In this document: positions 7,519 to 17,219 of the stretch, in pieces | How the letters are laid out: each line of letters starts with the position of its first letter | Position numbering within the stretch: position 1 is the first letter of the stretch | Assembly (NCBI GenBank): GCA_900317685.1 | Contig: ONHQ01000016.1 | Coordinates: 1 to 59,404, forward strand | Length of the DNA stretch: 59,404 nt | Reading direction: 5' to 3' | Source: an uncultured Prevotella sp. | Lineage (GTDB): Bacteria; Bacteroidota; Bacteroidia; Bacteroidales; Bacteroidaceae | Translations under genes and position numbers: made by a program | Notes under the pieces: generated by a model | What the model was told of the DNA's origin: nothing | Seen by the model: the letters and a program-made list of their open reading frames with translations, nothing else | The model's database searches: none

Positions 7519-8673
7519 ATGTTCAAGCAAATACATATTGCCCTGTGGTTGCTCTTGGCGCTGTGCTTAGGGATTACTGCTTGTGGCGGTGATGACGGAT
7601 TGGTGTCACCAGACAATAGCAGTTTGGTCACGGACACAGCTGAGATTGACAGCAACTATGAATATCAGTTGCCGGTCATCTTCCATGTTCTTTATAAGGA
7701 TCAGTCCGACCCCAGACAATATATTCCTGCCGCACGCCTGAAAAATCTGCTGCAATATGTCAACGAGATCTACCAAGGCGGAATCTATGGCAAGAGCGAG
7801 AACCTCCATCTGAAATTTGTCTTGGCCGAGAAAAACGAAGCAGGAAAGAAGCTCGGAACACCCGGAGTCGAATACGTGAAATACGACGGCGAATATCCCA
7901 TTGACGTCAACGCCTTCATGTCGGACAACACTGGCGCCAATGTGAAATATATTTGGGATCCCAACAAATATATCAATGTGATGATGTTCAACTTCAAGTC
8001 GTCATCTTCCAATGAGGTGACATTGGGCATCTCACACATGCCGCACACGGTCGACAATAGGGTAGAGGGCTTGGACAATGTGAAGACGCAGTATATCACC
8101 AAAAGTCTACTGAAGTATCCGCTCTGCTCGTCTATCAACAGCATCTATGCGGCGCAGAGCTCTGAGGGCGGTTATTTCCAATCCGACCGTTACACAAATG
8201 CCAACCATGCCACAACCAATCTCAACCCAGCAGATGTCGTCGTCACGATGGCACACGAACTGGGACATTATCTCGGTCTCTACCATGCTTTCACAGAACA
8301 TGAGCAAGATGGAAGTTACCAGCCTGTGGACTCTTGCGGTGACACCGATTACTGCAAGGACACACCACCGTACAACCGGATCGAATATAACAACTATCTG
8401 GAATCACTCATCGGCAACAATAACAATCCGAACACAACTCAGATGATGCTGTCAAGAAATTCCTGCGATGGTAAGACCTTTGAGTCCGACAACATCATGG
8501 ACTATAGTCTGACGATGGGATTTCAGATCACCGCAGATCAGAAGAAACGTATCAGAAACGTGCTCTACTACAGTCCCCTCATTCCGGGGCCCAAGAAAAA
8601 CAATATCAACACCAGAACGCGGGCCACGGACGACAGCCACCCGCTGGATTTGAGATTCACCATTATTAAATAA
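7519..8673 (+). CDS. Zinc metalloproteinase lipoprotein (metzincin, BF0631-like)
   Basis: A probable cell-surface or periplasmic zinc protease. A lipoprotein signal peptide ends LGITAC, with Cys22 as the lipidation site. The zinc motif HELGHYLGLYH (near residue 246) is the metzincin form HExxHxxGxxH, and a Met-turn NIMDYS follows near 328, as in pappalysin-type (M43) enzymes. Several cysteines between the two (SCGDTDYC, NSCDG) may form disulfides. Three start codons are possible in a row (TTG 7513, ATG 7516, ATG 7519); the last gives the cleanest signal. No type IX tail is seen. The natural substrate is unknown. Confidence 0.85.
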   Translation: MFKQIHIALWLLLALCLGITACGGDDGLVSPDNSSLVTDTAEIDSNYEYQLPVIFHVLYKDQSDPRQYIPAARLKNLLQYVNEIYQGGIYGKSENLHLKFVLAEKNEAGKKLGTPGVEYVKYDGEYPIDVNAFMSDNTGANVKYIWDPNKYINVMMFNFKSSSSNEVTLGISHMPHTVDNRVEGLDNVKTQYITKSLLKYPLCSSINSIYAAQSSEGGYFQSDRYTNANHATTNLNPADVVVTMAHELGHYLGLYHAFTEHEQDGSYQPVDSCGDTDYCKDTPPYNRIEYNNYLESLIGNNNNPNTTQMMLSRNSCDGKTFESDNIMDYSLTMGFQITADQKKRIRNVLYYSPLIPGPKKNNINTRTRATDDSHPLDLRFTIIK

Positions 8674-8687
8674 GCAACCTATAGATT

Positions 8688-9938
8688 ATGACATACAGTA
8701 TTACAGCTCCGAAAACGCTCAACGCCAGCATCAAGCTGCCAGCGTCGAAAAGCATCAGCAACAGGGCACTGATCATCTATGCCCTCACCGGCGGTGGGCA
8801 TGTGCCCACGAACTTATCTGACTGCGACGACACCTCCGTGGTCATCAACGCCTTGAAGTCCACCAACGAGGTCATCGACGTCAAGGCAGCAGGTACGGCC
8901 ATGCGTTTTCTCTCGGCATATCTGTCTCTCACACCCGGAGAACACGTCATCACTGGTTCTGAGCGCATGAAGCACAGACCCATCGGCATCTTGGTTGACG
9001 CTTTGCGTGCGCTGGGTGCTGACATTGAATACGCCGGCGAGAAAGGCTTTCCTCCCCTGCGCATCAAAGGCCATCAACTCGAAGGCGGTCAGCTCGAGAT
9101 CCCTGGCAACGTCAGCTCTCAGTTCATCTCTGCTCTCCTGCTCATTGGCCCTATGCTGGAAAAAGGCTTGCAGCTCACACTTCAGGGCGAGATCATCTCG
9201 CGCCCTTACATCGATCTGACACTGTGGGTGATGGAAAACTTTGGCGCACAAGCCTGTTGGGTGGACAACAGCACGATAGAGGTGAAGCCTCAACCTTACG
9301 TCAACAAGTCCTATGTCATCGAGAACGACTGGAGCGCAGCCAGCTACTGGTATGAGCTGGTAGCGCTCTTCGGCGACAGCATGCCCGAGGTGAGACACAA
9401 CGGACTCATGGACAGCTCGCGCCAGGGCGACTCGATTATCAAATACATCTTCTCGCTCTTAGGCGTGAAGACCACATTCAGCACCGATCCCGAGACGGGC
9501 GAGACCATCACCACGCTGAGACATAAGATTGGCGGTGTACAGCATTTAGACTTTGACTTCATCAATTGCCCCGACCTGGCACAGACCGTTGTGGTGGCCT
9601 GCTGCGCTTTGGGTGTGTCATTCCATTTCACGGGATTGGCGAGCTTGAAGATTAAGGAGACCGACCGCATAGAGGCTTTGAAGAACGAACTCCGCAAGGT
9701 GGGCTTCCTCATCCGCAGTGAGAATGACAGCGAACTGATTTGGGATCACGGACGCTGCGAGCCTACTTTCGAGCCCATCGACACGTATGAGGATCACCGC
9801 ATGGCCATGTCGTTTGCTCCTCTCGCCATCGTGCATCCACGTCTTCGCATCAATCATCCCGAAGTCGTCAGCAAGTCTTACCCTCATTTCTGGAGCGACC
9901 TGCGTCAAGCCGGCTTCCTTATTGAAGAAGAACCATGA
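8688..9938 (+). CDS. aroA: 3-phosphoshikimate 1-carboxyvinyltransferase (EPSP synthase)
   Basis: Joins shikimate-3-phosphate and phosphoenolpyruvate to make EPSP on the way to chorismate. The 416-residue protein shows LPASKSISNRALI at the N-terminus (catalytic Lys and the Ser-Asn-Arg substrate motif), GTAMRFLSAY, GNVSSQFISALL, and near the C-terminus KIKETDRI and YEDHRMAMSFAPLA. It lacks a few segments of longer EPSP synthases, as Bacteroidetes forms do. Its stop overlaps the next start (ATGA), so the small membrane protein that follows is coupled to it. Confidence 0.95.
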   Translation: MTYSITAPKTLNASIKLPASKSISNRALIIYALTGGGHVPTNLSDCDDTSVVINALKSTNEVIDVKAAGTAMRFLSAYLSLTPGEHVITGSERMKHRPIGILVDALRALGADIEYAGEKGFPPLRIKGHQLEGGQLEIPGNVSSQFISALLLIGPMLEKGLQLTLQGEIISRPYIDLTLWVMENFGAQACWVDNSTIEVKPQPYVNKSYVIENDWSAASYWYELVALFGDSMPEVRHNGLMDSSRQGDSIIKYIFSLLGVKTTFSTDPETGETITTLRHKIGGVQHLDFDFINCPDLAQTVVVACCALGVSFHFTGLASLKIKETDRIEALKNELRKVGFLIRSENDSELIWDHGRCEPTFEPIDTYEDHRMAMSFAPLAIVHPRLRINHPEVVSKSYPHFWSDLRQAGFLIEEEP

Positions 9939-10333
9939 ACATCATCGTCTATCTCCTCATCAGTCTCTTCGTGCTGGGACTTATCAGTGCGGGCTCCAGC
10001 TTGCTTTCCCGTCATCGCGGACACGACGAGGCACCGGTCATCCCCGATGCCTCGGACAGTTGCGCCTCGTGTACGGGATTCAACGACAAGTGTGAGCAGG
10101 ACTGTATGTTGGAAGCAGCAACAAAGCCCATCGAGTATTTCGACGACGAGGAACTCGATGCTTTTAAGGGCCATCCTTCCGACAAGTACACCGACGAAGA
10201 GGTAGAGCAGTTTGCCGAAGTACTGGAGTCGTTACGCCCGGAGGAGGTCGCGGCATGGGGCCGGAGCCTCAACCTCAGGGGAATAGAATTGCCCGATGCT
10301 CTAAAGGACGAATACGTGGCAATGGTGAAATAA
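9935..10333 (+). CDS. Small membrane-anchored protein with four-cysteine motif
   Basis: I do not recognise a named family. The 132-residue protein begins with one hydrophobic segment (about residues 3-23), then has a cysteine cluster C-x2-C-x6-C-x3-C near 47-61 that could bind a metal or act in redox chemistry. The rest is acidic and helical (YFDDEELDAF, TDEEVEQFAEVLESLRPEEVAAW). The ATG overlaps the aroA stop, and the type IX secretion gene porW follows 19 bp later in the same direction. A role near the envelope is possible, but only from position. Confidence 0.7.
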   Translation: MNIIVYLLISLFVLGLISAGSSLLSRHRGHDEAPVIPDASDSCASCTGFNDKCEQDCMLEAATKPIEYFDDEELDAFKGHPSDKYTDEEVEQFAEVLESLRPEEVAAWGRSLNLRGIELPDALKDEYVAMVK

Positions 10334-10352
10334 TAAGAGAATAACATTCAAA

Positions 10353-13300
10353 GTGAAGTTTCGCTGCTTATATCTTTTGTCCGCAGTTCTACTGTCTGCC
10401 GTCATCTTGGTCATAGCAGGCTGCTCCAGTAGCAAGAACACCGCCGGCACACGCTGGTGGAAGGCCTTCAACGCCCATTACAATACCTATTACAATGGTA
10501 CGTTGGCCTATATTGACGGTTCTCTGGAAAAGGAAAATGGCAACAAAGACAACTTCACTGAACTGATTCCGCTCTATACTGTTGGCAACAAAAGCAGCCG
10601 TGAGTTGGGGAAATCCAGCTACGACAGAGCGATAGAGAAATGCCAGAAAGCCATACAGCGCTACAGCATCAAGCGCAGACCCGTATGGGACAAAAGCCGC
10701 AAAAAGACGGAGCGCGACATCGAGTGGCTGCAGCGGAAAGAATACAATCCCTTTCTTTGGAAGGCCTGGATGCTGATGGGACGCTCGCAGTTCTATGAAG
10801 GTGACTTCGACGGAGCCGCTTCGACGTTTAACTACATGTCGCGTCTCTATGCCACCCAACCGGCCATCTACAGCCGGGCCCAGGCTTGGCTGGCCAAGAC
10901 CTACGTGGAGAGTGGGTGGCTCTACGACGCCGAGGAGGTCATCCGCAATGCCCGTCGTGACTCCATTCCCAGTGTGGCTCGCAAGGAATGGGACTATACC
11001 TTGGCCGACTACTATATCCACGCACAACACTATGCCGAGGCGATACCACATCTGAAAAAGGTTATCCGCCATGAGATGCGACGCAAACAGAGAGCACGCG
11101 AGTATTTTTTACTGGGACAGCTCTATGCGCTGACCAACATGAATCAGTATGCTTATAAGGCCTATCAAAAGGCTGTCCGCGCCAATCCGCCCTATGAACT
11201 CGAGCTCAACGCCCGTGTGGCTCAGACGGAAGTAATGGCTTCACGACAGTCGGGAAAGATGATTGGACGGCTCAAACGCATGGCCGCTTCGGACAAGAAC
11301 AAGGATTACCTCGACCAGGTGTACTATGCAATGGGTAACATCTACCTCTCCCAGCGCGACACGACAAAGGCGATTGCCGCATACGAGCGGGGCGGTGCCA
11401 AGTCCACACGCAATGGCGTGGAGAAAGGTGTGCTGATGCTGAAACTTGGAAATCTCTATTGGGACAAGGAGCGTTTTGCCGATGCTCAGCGCTGCTACAC
11501 CCAGGCGATCGGCATGTTGGACAAGGATCGGAAGGACTACGCCCAGCTCACCGAGCGATCCAAAGTCCTTGACGCACTCGTGCCCTACACCGAGGCTGTG
11601 CATCTCCAAGACTCTTTGCAGTCCTTGGCAAAGATGGATGACGCACATCGCAACGCTGCCATCGACCGCGTCATCACGGCTTTGAAAAAGAAAGAAAAGG
11701 AGGAGAAGCGCGCACAGGAAGCGCAGGATGCCTCCAACCGACTGTCAGAAGGCAATGACATGGAGCGTACGCAGCAGAAATCATCGCAGCGCCAGACCGG
11801 CACCATGGGGTCCCAGCTAAATGGTGCCTGGTATTTCTACAACCCTATGGCCGTGCAGCAGGGCAAGGAACAGTTCCAACGGTTGTGGGGAAAGCGCAAG
11901 AATGTCGACAACTGGCAACGCGCCAACAAGACGGTGGTGGCGGACGGACTGTCGAACATGAACATGGCCTCAACTGACTCCTTATATAATAAGGACACCG
12001 AAAAGGAAGCCACAGCAGACTCTGCAAGCGAAGACGAGAAGACGCTTAAGCCTTCTGAGGATCCTCACACAAGAGAATACTACATGGCGCAAATACCGTT
12101 CACGGCAGAGCAACTCCAAGCCAGCAACAGCATCCTTTGCGACGGACTGTTCAACAGCGGCATCATCTTCAAAGACCAATTGGGCAACATGGAGCTCAGC
12201 CGGAAAGCCTTGGAGCGTCTGAACCGCAATTATCCCGACTACGAGAAGGCTGATGAGGTGCTCTACCATCTCTTCTTGCTCTACTCGCGCATGGGCGACA
12301 CGGCCCAGGCTCAGCAGCAAGTGGCGACACTGAAAACCAAATTCCCCAAGAGCCATTGGACGACGCTGCTTTCAGATCCCAACTATCTGTCCAACGCACG
12401 CTATGGCGAGCAGATAGAGGACTCGCTCTATGGTGCCACCTACGATGCTTTCAAGGCTGAGCGATATAGCGAGGTGGCGGCTAACAGCCGCGTTTCGGCC
12501 CAGCGATTTCCGCAAGGACAGAACCGCGATAAGTTCATCTTCATCGGTGGACTGAGCCTTCTCAACGAGGGCGACAGCCAAGGATGTCTCGCAGCAATGG
12601 ACTCTCTGGTAGCCCATTTCCCCGAGAGCAAGCTGGCCGAGTTGGCCGGAATGATCATCAACGGAGTGAAGGCTGGCCGCCAACTCCACGGCGGACATTT
12701 CGACATCGGCAATTTCTGGCAACGGCGTACCGAGGTGCTGACCGAGGCAGACAAGAAGAAAGAGATGAAACTCAGCAATGAGCGCAACACGCCTTTCTGC
12801 TTCCTGCTTGTCTATGCCCCCGATTCTGTCAGAGAAAACCAGCTATTGTTCCAAGTGGCACGCTACAACTTCACGAGCTATCTCGTCCGTGATTTCGATA
12901 TTGCCATTGACGATTTGGACGGCATCCACCGCATGAGGATCTCCGGATTCAACAATTACGATGAAGCACGACAGTACGCCAATCAGGTGCTGCAACAGCC
13001 TTCTATCCAAAAGCTCACGGGCAAGGCCCGTGCATTCATCGTTTCTGAGACCAACCTGCCGCTGTTGGGAGCCCAGTTTAGTTACGACGACTATTCCAAG
13101 TTCTACAACACCCATTTCGCGCCATTGAAGATTTCCACTGCCAGATTGCTGATCGATCCCGCGGAAGTCGTCACGCAACCAACAAAGGAAAAGGTGCCGA
13201 TGACGGAGAAAGAGGTCGACGATTATCTCAACGGCATCACGGTAGAACCGGAAAATACGCAGGATGCATCCTCTACCTTCATTCCCGTTGACAATGACGC

Positions 13301-13856
13301 TGACAAAGACAACCGTAAAGGTCAGTCGACAGAGGTGGAGACGGAACCGGAGAAGGAGCAGGGGCAGGGCGGCACCATTGTCACTGCAAACGATGATGAC
13401 GCAAAGACTGCACAGCCCGCAGCAAAGCAAGAAAAGGCAGTGAGCAAGACAGCAACACCCGTTGCCAAGCCCAAGCAGCAGGTTACACAGGAGCAACAGC
13501 CCTTCGTGAAACCAAAAGAAACGGCGACTAAGAAGGAAGTGACAGCCGGGAAGACGGTCAATAAAGCCGCAGAGAAGAGCCAGACAGAAAAGCCGAGGCT
13601 CTATCCCGACATGACCAATGGCGCCGAGATCATCTTTGATGACATGCCGGCAACAACGAAGCCGACAACAACAGGCGTCGCGACAAATAAGAAACAACAA
13701 GGCAGCAAACAACAGACTGCCTCTAAGCAGGGCACAACCGCCAAGGGTGGCAACAGCAAACAGACTGACAAGGCGAAAGCCAAGCCCAAGGAGCAGCCCA
13801 AGAAAGAGAGATCTTTCGACTTAGAGGACGAGTATTACGATTTAGACGGATTTTAA
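10353..13856 (+). CDS. porW: PorW/SprE-type TPR lipoprotein of type IX secretion
   Basis: PorW (SprE in gliding bacteria) is an outer-membrane-associated lipoprotein needed for type IX secretion, thought to link PorX and the trans-envelope complex. The 1167-residue protein starts with GTG at 10353, has a lipobox ending VIAGC (Cys24), and the family opening CSSSKNTAGTRWWKAFNAHYNTYYNG. TPR-like helical pairs run through residues 130-500 and 600-800. The C-terminal 200 residues are low-complexity (rich in K, T, Q, P, A) and end in acidic SFDLEDEYYDLDGF. porX starts 2 bp after its stop, a pairing that supports both calls. Confidence 0.9.
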   Translation: MKFRCLYLLSAVLLSAVILVIAGCSSSKNTAGTRWWKAFNAHYNTYYNGTLAYIDGSLEKENGNKDNFTELIPLYTVGNKSSRELGKSSYDRAIEKCQKAIQRYSIKRRPVWDKSRKKTERDIEWLQRKEYNPFLWKAWMLMGRSQFYEGDFDGAASTFNYMSRLYATQPAIYSRAQAWLAKTYVESGWLYDAEEVIRNARRDSIPSVARKEWDYTLADYYIHAQHYAEAIPHLKKVIRHEMRRKQRAREYFLLGQLYALTNMNQYAYKAYQKAVRANPPYELELNARVAQTEVMASRQSGKMIGRLKRMAASDKNKDYLDQVYYAMGNIYLSQRDTTKAIAAYERGGAKSTRNGVEKGVLMLKLGNLYWDKERFADAQRCYTQAIGMLDKDRKDYAQLTERSKVLDALVPYTEAVHLQDSLQSLAKMDDAHRNAAIDRVITALKKKEKEEKRAQEAQDASNRLSEGNDMERTQQKSSQRQTGTMGSQLNGAWYFYNPMAVQQGKEQFQRLWGKRKNVDNWQRANKTVVADGLSNMNMASTDSLYNKDTEKEATADSASEDEKTLKPSEDPHTREYYMAQIPFTAEQLQASNSILCDGLFNSGIIFKDQLGNMELSRKALERLNRNYPDYEKADEVLYHLFLLYSRMGDTAQAQQQVATLKTKFPKSHWTTLLSDPNYLSNARYGEQIEDSLYGATYDAFKAERYSEVAANSRVSAQRFPQGQNRDKFIFIGGLSLLNEGDSQGCLAAMDSLVAHFPESKLAELAGMIINGVKAGRQLHGGHFDIGNFWQRRTEVLTEADKKKEMKLSNERNTPFCFLLVYAPDSVRENQLLFQVARYNFTSYLVRDFDIAIDDLDGIHRMRISGFNNYDEARQYANQVLQQPSIQKLTGKARAFIVSETNLPLLGAQFSYDDYSKFYNTHFAPLKISTARLLIDPAEVVTQPTKEKVPMTEKEVDDYLNGITVEPENTQDASSTFIPVDNDADKDNRKGQSTEVETEPEKEQGQGGTIVTANDDDAKTAQPAAKQEKAVSKTATPVAKPKQQVTQEQQPFVKPKETATKKEVTAGKTVNKAAEKSQTEKPRLYPDMTNGAEIIFDDMPATTKPTTTGVATNKKQQGSKQQTASKQGTTAKGGNSKQTDKAKAKPKEQPKKERSFDLEDEYYDLDGF

Positions 13857-13858
13857 AG

Positions 13859-15433
13859 ATGAACAACGGAGACATATTATGGGTAGATGACGAGATGGAT
13901 TTGCTCAAGGCTTATCTCATCTTTTTGGAGAAGAAAGGCTATCAGGTTGCCACTGCCAGCAATGGTGCCGATGCCATAGAACTCTGTAAGACACAGACGT
14001 TCGACCTGATCATGCTCGACGAGATGATGCCGGGACTCACAGGTCTGGAGACTTTGCAGCGTATCAAAGAGATACAACCTCAGACACCCGTGGTGATGGT
14101 CACTAAGAGCGAAGAGGAAGATATCATGGACCAGGCCATCGGCTCTAAGATAGCAGACTACCTGATCAAGCCTGTCAACCCCAGCCAGATACTCCTGACA
14201 CTCAAGAAGAACATCCATCGGCGTGAGATCGTCAGCGAGGTCACACAGAGTTCCTATCAACAGGAATATCAGCAGCTTTCCATGCAGATCGATGATTGCC
14301 GCACGTGGACAGACTGGATGGAGGTCTACCGCCGCCTGTCTTATTGGGACATGGAGCTGGGCAACACCGACAGCACCTTTGCCGAGATGCTGAGCATGCA
14401 GAAAGAAGAAGCCAACAACGGCTTTGCCAAATATATCAAACAGAACTACCTCGACTGGGTGGATCCGCGTCGGTTCCTCCAGCAGAAAGCAGGGGAGGAC
14501 CGCCCACAGATGAGCCCCGACATCTTCAAGAAATGCGTCTTTCCCGCCATCAACGACGGCAAGAAAGTCTTCCTCGTCGTCATTGACAACTTCCGTTGGG
14601 ACCAGTGGCGCACGCTGGCAACGGAGATTGGCGACCTCTTCGACATACAGGAAGACATGTATATGAGCATTTTGCCGACAGCTACACAGTATGCCCGCAA
14701 CGCCATCTTCAGTGGACTGATGCCAGTGAAGATCCAGCAGATGTTCCCGGAACTGTGGGTTGACGAGGACGAAGAGGAAGGCAAAAACCTCAACGAGGCG
14801 CCGCTCATCGCCACACAGATTGAGCGCTATCGCCGTCACGACCGATTCTCTTACCACAAAATCAATGACTCGGCCGCTGCCGACCGCTTCCTGCAACAAT
14901 ACAACAGCCTGAAGGACAACGATCTCAACGTGGTAGTGATCAACTTCATCGACATGCTCTCTCATGCCAGAACGGAATCAAAGATGGTACGCGAACTCGC
15001 CAGCGACGAGGCTGCCTACCGCAGCATCACGCAGAGCTGGTTCCGCCACTCTGTCATCGGCGAGCTTTTCCGACTGCTGTCTCAGAGCGATTACCGCGTC
15101 ATCCTTACCACTGACCATGGTTCCATCCGTTGTGAGAAGCCCATCAAGATCGTCGGTGACCGCAACACCAACACCAATCTGAGATATAAACTGGGAAAGA
15201 ACCTCAACTACAACTCCAAAGAGGTCTTCACCATCAAAACGCCCAAAGAAGCTCAGCTGCCGGCTCCCAATGTGAGCACGACCTACGCCTTCGCTACGGG
15301 AAACACGTTCTTTGCCTATCCCAACAACTACAACTACTACGTGCAGTACTATCGCGACACCTTCCAGCATGGTGGCATCTCGATGGAAGAAATGCTCGTG
15401 CCACTGATCACGATGAAGGCAAGAAAGAAATAA
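13859..15433 (+). CDS. porX: PorX-type response regulator with PglZ phosphatase domain
   Basis: PorX controls type IX secretion genes and contacts the secretion machine. The receiver domain (1-120) has Asp54 (IMLDEMMPG) as phosphorylation site and Lys104 (YLIKPVNP). After a helical linker comes a PglZ/alkaline-phosphatase-like domain: VVIDNFRWDQW near 240, the LPTATQYARNAIFSG nucleophile region near 272, and TTDHGSIR near 418. Length (524) matches PorX. The partner kinase PorY is not in the window. Next to porW, so regulator and lipoprotein are co-expressed. Confidence 0.93.
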   Translation: MNNGDILWVDDEMDLLKAYLIFLEKKGYQVATASNGADAIELCKTQTFDLIMLDEMMPGLTGLETLQRIKEIQPQTPVVMVTKSEEEDIMDQAIGSKIADYLIKPVNPSQILLTLKKNIHRREIVSEVTQSSYQQEYQQLSMQIDDCRTWTDWMEVYRRLSYWDMELGNTDSTFAEMLSMQKEEANNGFAKYIKQNYLDWVDPRRFLQQKAGEDRPQMSPDIFKKCVFPAINDGKKVFLVVIDNFRWDQWRTLATEIGDLFDIQEDMYMSILPTATQYARNAIFSGLMPVKIQQMFPELWVDEDEEEGKNLNEAPLIATQIERYRRHDRFSYHKINDSAAADRFLQQYNSLKDNDLNVVVINFIDMLSHARTESKMVRELASDEAAYRSITQSWFRHSVIGELFRLLSQSDYRVILTTDHGSIRCEKPIKIVGDRNTNTNLRYKLGKNLNYNSKEVFTIKTPKEAQLPAPNVSTTYAFATGNTFFAYPNNYNYYVQYYRDTFQHGGISMEEMLVPLITMKARKK

Positions 15434-15436
15434 TGC

Positions 15437-16381
15437 ATGATGGAAGTAGCGGACATTAAGCGCCAGGCGCTCGACTTAGGCTTTTCTGCCTGTGGCATTG
15501 CAAGGGCAGAGCGCGTAGACGACAAGACTGAGCAGGGACTGAGAAAATGGCTCAGCGACGGCATGAATGCCGGGATGGACTATATGGACAACTATCTCGA
15601 CATGCGTCTGGACCCTCGGCTGATCATGCCCGGACTGAAGACCATCGTCTCGGTAGCGTTGAACTATGCACCCGCACAGACGATGCCAAAGGACCAGCCT
15701 CAGATGGCAAGCTATGCACTCGGGCAGGACTACCACACCGTCATGCGCGACAAACTGCTGCAACTGGCCGCACGCATCATGCCGGAAGAGGTCCGCTTCA
15801 ATGGCAAAAAGCCGATTCCGTCGACACGCTATCGCGTCTTTGTCGACAGCGGACCTGTGCTGGAGCGCTACTGGGCAGTGAAGGCGGGACTCGGATGGGT
15901 GGGGAAAAACCATCAACTCATCATCCCTCATGCCGGGAGCATGTTTTTTCTGGGTGAGCTCTTCCTCGACATTGAACTTCCACCCGACGATCCGATGCCT
16001 GAGCGCTGCGGCATTTGTCGCCGCTGCATCGACGCCTGTCCGACTCACGCCCTGCTTGAGTCGGGTGAGTTCAACGCTGATCGCTGTCTCTCTTACCAGA
16101 CAATCGAGAACAAAGGCGAGCTCAGCGAGGAAGCACAGTCGGCGATGGGCAATTGCTTCTACGGTTGCGACCGCTGCCAGCAGGCTTGCCCATGGAACCG
16201 TTTTGCCAAACCGAATTCCACGCCGGAACTGCAACCCAATGAAGAATTGCTCGAGATGACACTCGACAAATGGCGGCAGCTCTCTGTCGAAGACTACCGC
16301 AGGCTCTTCAAGGGCTCTGCCGTAAAGCGTGCGAAATACGAGGGACTGATGAGAAACATCCGTCACCTGAAACAAGAATAA
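15437..16381 (+). CDS. queG: Epoxyqueuosine reductase
   Basis: QueG reduces epoxyqueuosine to queuosine in tRNA, using cobalamin and two 4Fe-4S clusters. The 314-residue protein shows GMDYMDNYLDMRLDPRL, the VFVDSGPVLER stretch with the catalytic Asp, and two cluster-binding sets: CGICRRCIDACP and CFYGCDRCQQACPWN. It starts 3 bp after porX, so it shares its transcript though the functions differ. tgt, which inserts the queuine-type base, is at 44800. Confidence 0.95.
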   Translation: MMEVADIKRQALDLGFSACGIARAERVDDKTEQGLRKWLSDGMNAGMDYMDNYLDMRLDPRLIMPGLKTIVSVALNYAPAQTMPKDQPQMASYALGQDYHTVMRDKLLQLAARIMPEEVRFNGKKPIPSTRYRVFVDSGPVLERYWAVKAGLGWVGKNHQLIIPHAGSMFFLGELFLDIELPPDDPMPERCGICRRCIDACPTHALLESGEFNADRCLSYQTIENKGELSEEAQSAMGNCFYGCDRCQQACPWNRFAKPNSTPELQPNEELLEMTLDKWRQLSVEDYRRLFKGSAVKRAKYEGLMRNIRHLKQE

Positions 16382-16436
16382 ATCCTGATCAGAATAGTAT
16401 CTGACCCAAATACCAAACTTAATAACAAAGACCAAT

Positions 16437-17219
16437 ATGCAAGTAATCATTGAAAACGACTACGAATCACTCTCCCAGTGGGCTGCGGCTCATGTGATCC
16501 AACGCATCAACGCATCCCGCCCCACTGCTGACCACCCCTTTGTCTTAGGCCTGCCAACGGGTTCCACACCCGAGGGCATGTATGCTCTTTTGGTCAAGGC
16601 CTGCCAAGAGGGCAAGGTTTCTTTCCGCCATGTCGTTACCTTCAACATGGATGAATACGTCGGTTTGGCTGAGGACCATCCTCAAAGCTACCACTCTTTT
16701 ATGTTCAACCACCTTTTCAACCATATCGATTGCCCGCGAGAGAACATACATATCCTTAACGGCAATGCCGCGGATCTGCAAGCCGAATGCGAAGCCTACG
16801 AGCGAGGCATCGAACAAGCAGGCGGCATTGACCTGTTTATCGGCGGACTCGGCGTTGACGGCCATATCGCTTTCAACGAGCCGGGATCGAGTCTGCGCTC
16901 ACGCACGAGAGTGATGACGCTCAACGACGACACCCGCATCGCCAACTCACGGTTCTTCGATGGCGATGCCAGCCAGACGCCAAGCCAGGCACTCACCGTA
17001 GGCGTGGCCACCGTGACCGACGCCCGTGAGGTGATGATTCTGTGCAACGGACATCATAAGGCACGTGCGCTCCAGGCGGTAGTTGAGGGTCCTGTCTCGC
17101 AAATGTGCCCGGCCAGTGCCCTGCAGCTCCATCCCAACACAGTCGTTGTCTGCGATGAGCAAGCCACCGACGAACTGAAAGTTTCCACCTACCGTTATTA
17201 CCGTTCACTACAAAAATGA
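16437..17219 (+). CDS. nagB: Glucosamine-6-phosphate deaminase
   Basis: Converts glucosamine-6-phosphate to fructose-6-phosphate and ammonia. The 260-residue protein keeps the catalytic set at the same numbers as the E. coli enzyme: Asp72 (FNMDEY), Asp141 and His143 (VDGHIAF), Glu148 (NEPGS). The phosphate loop [11 protein letters not shown] is present. Its TGA overlaps the ATG of the next gene, a long NagB-like fusion, so the two are coupled. No nagA-type deacetylase is nearby, unless the fusion protein fills that role. Confidence 0.96.
   Translation: MQVIIENDYESLSQWAAAHVIQRINASRPTADHPFVLGLPTGSTPEGMYALLVKACQEGKVSFRHVVTFNMDEYVGLAEDHPQSYHSFMFNHLFNHIDCPRENIHILNGNAADLQAECEAYERGIEQAGGIDLFIGGLGVDGHIAFNEPGSSLRSRTRVMTLNDDTRIANSRFFDGDASQTPSQALTVGVATVTDAREVMILCNGHHKARALQAVVEGPVSQMCPASALQLHPNTVVVCDEQATDELKVSTYRYYRSLQK

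Noticed and set aside
13877-14965. 362-codon minus-strand frame
   Set aside because: Antisense to porX, with no start signal or motif.
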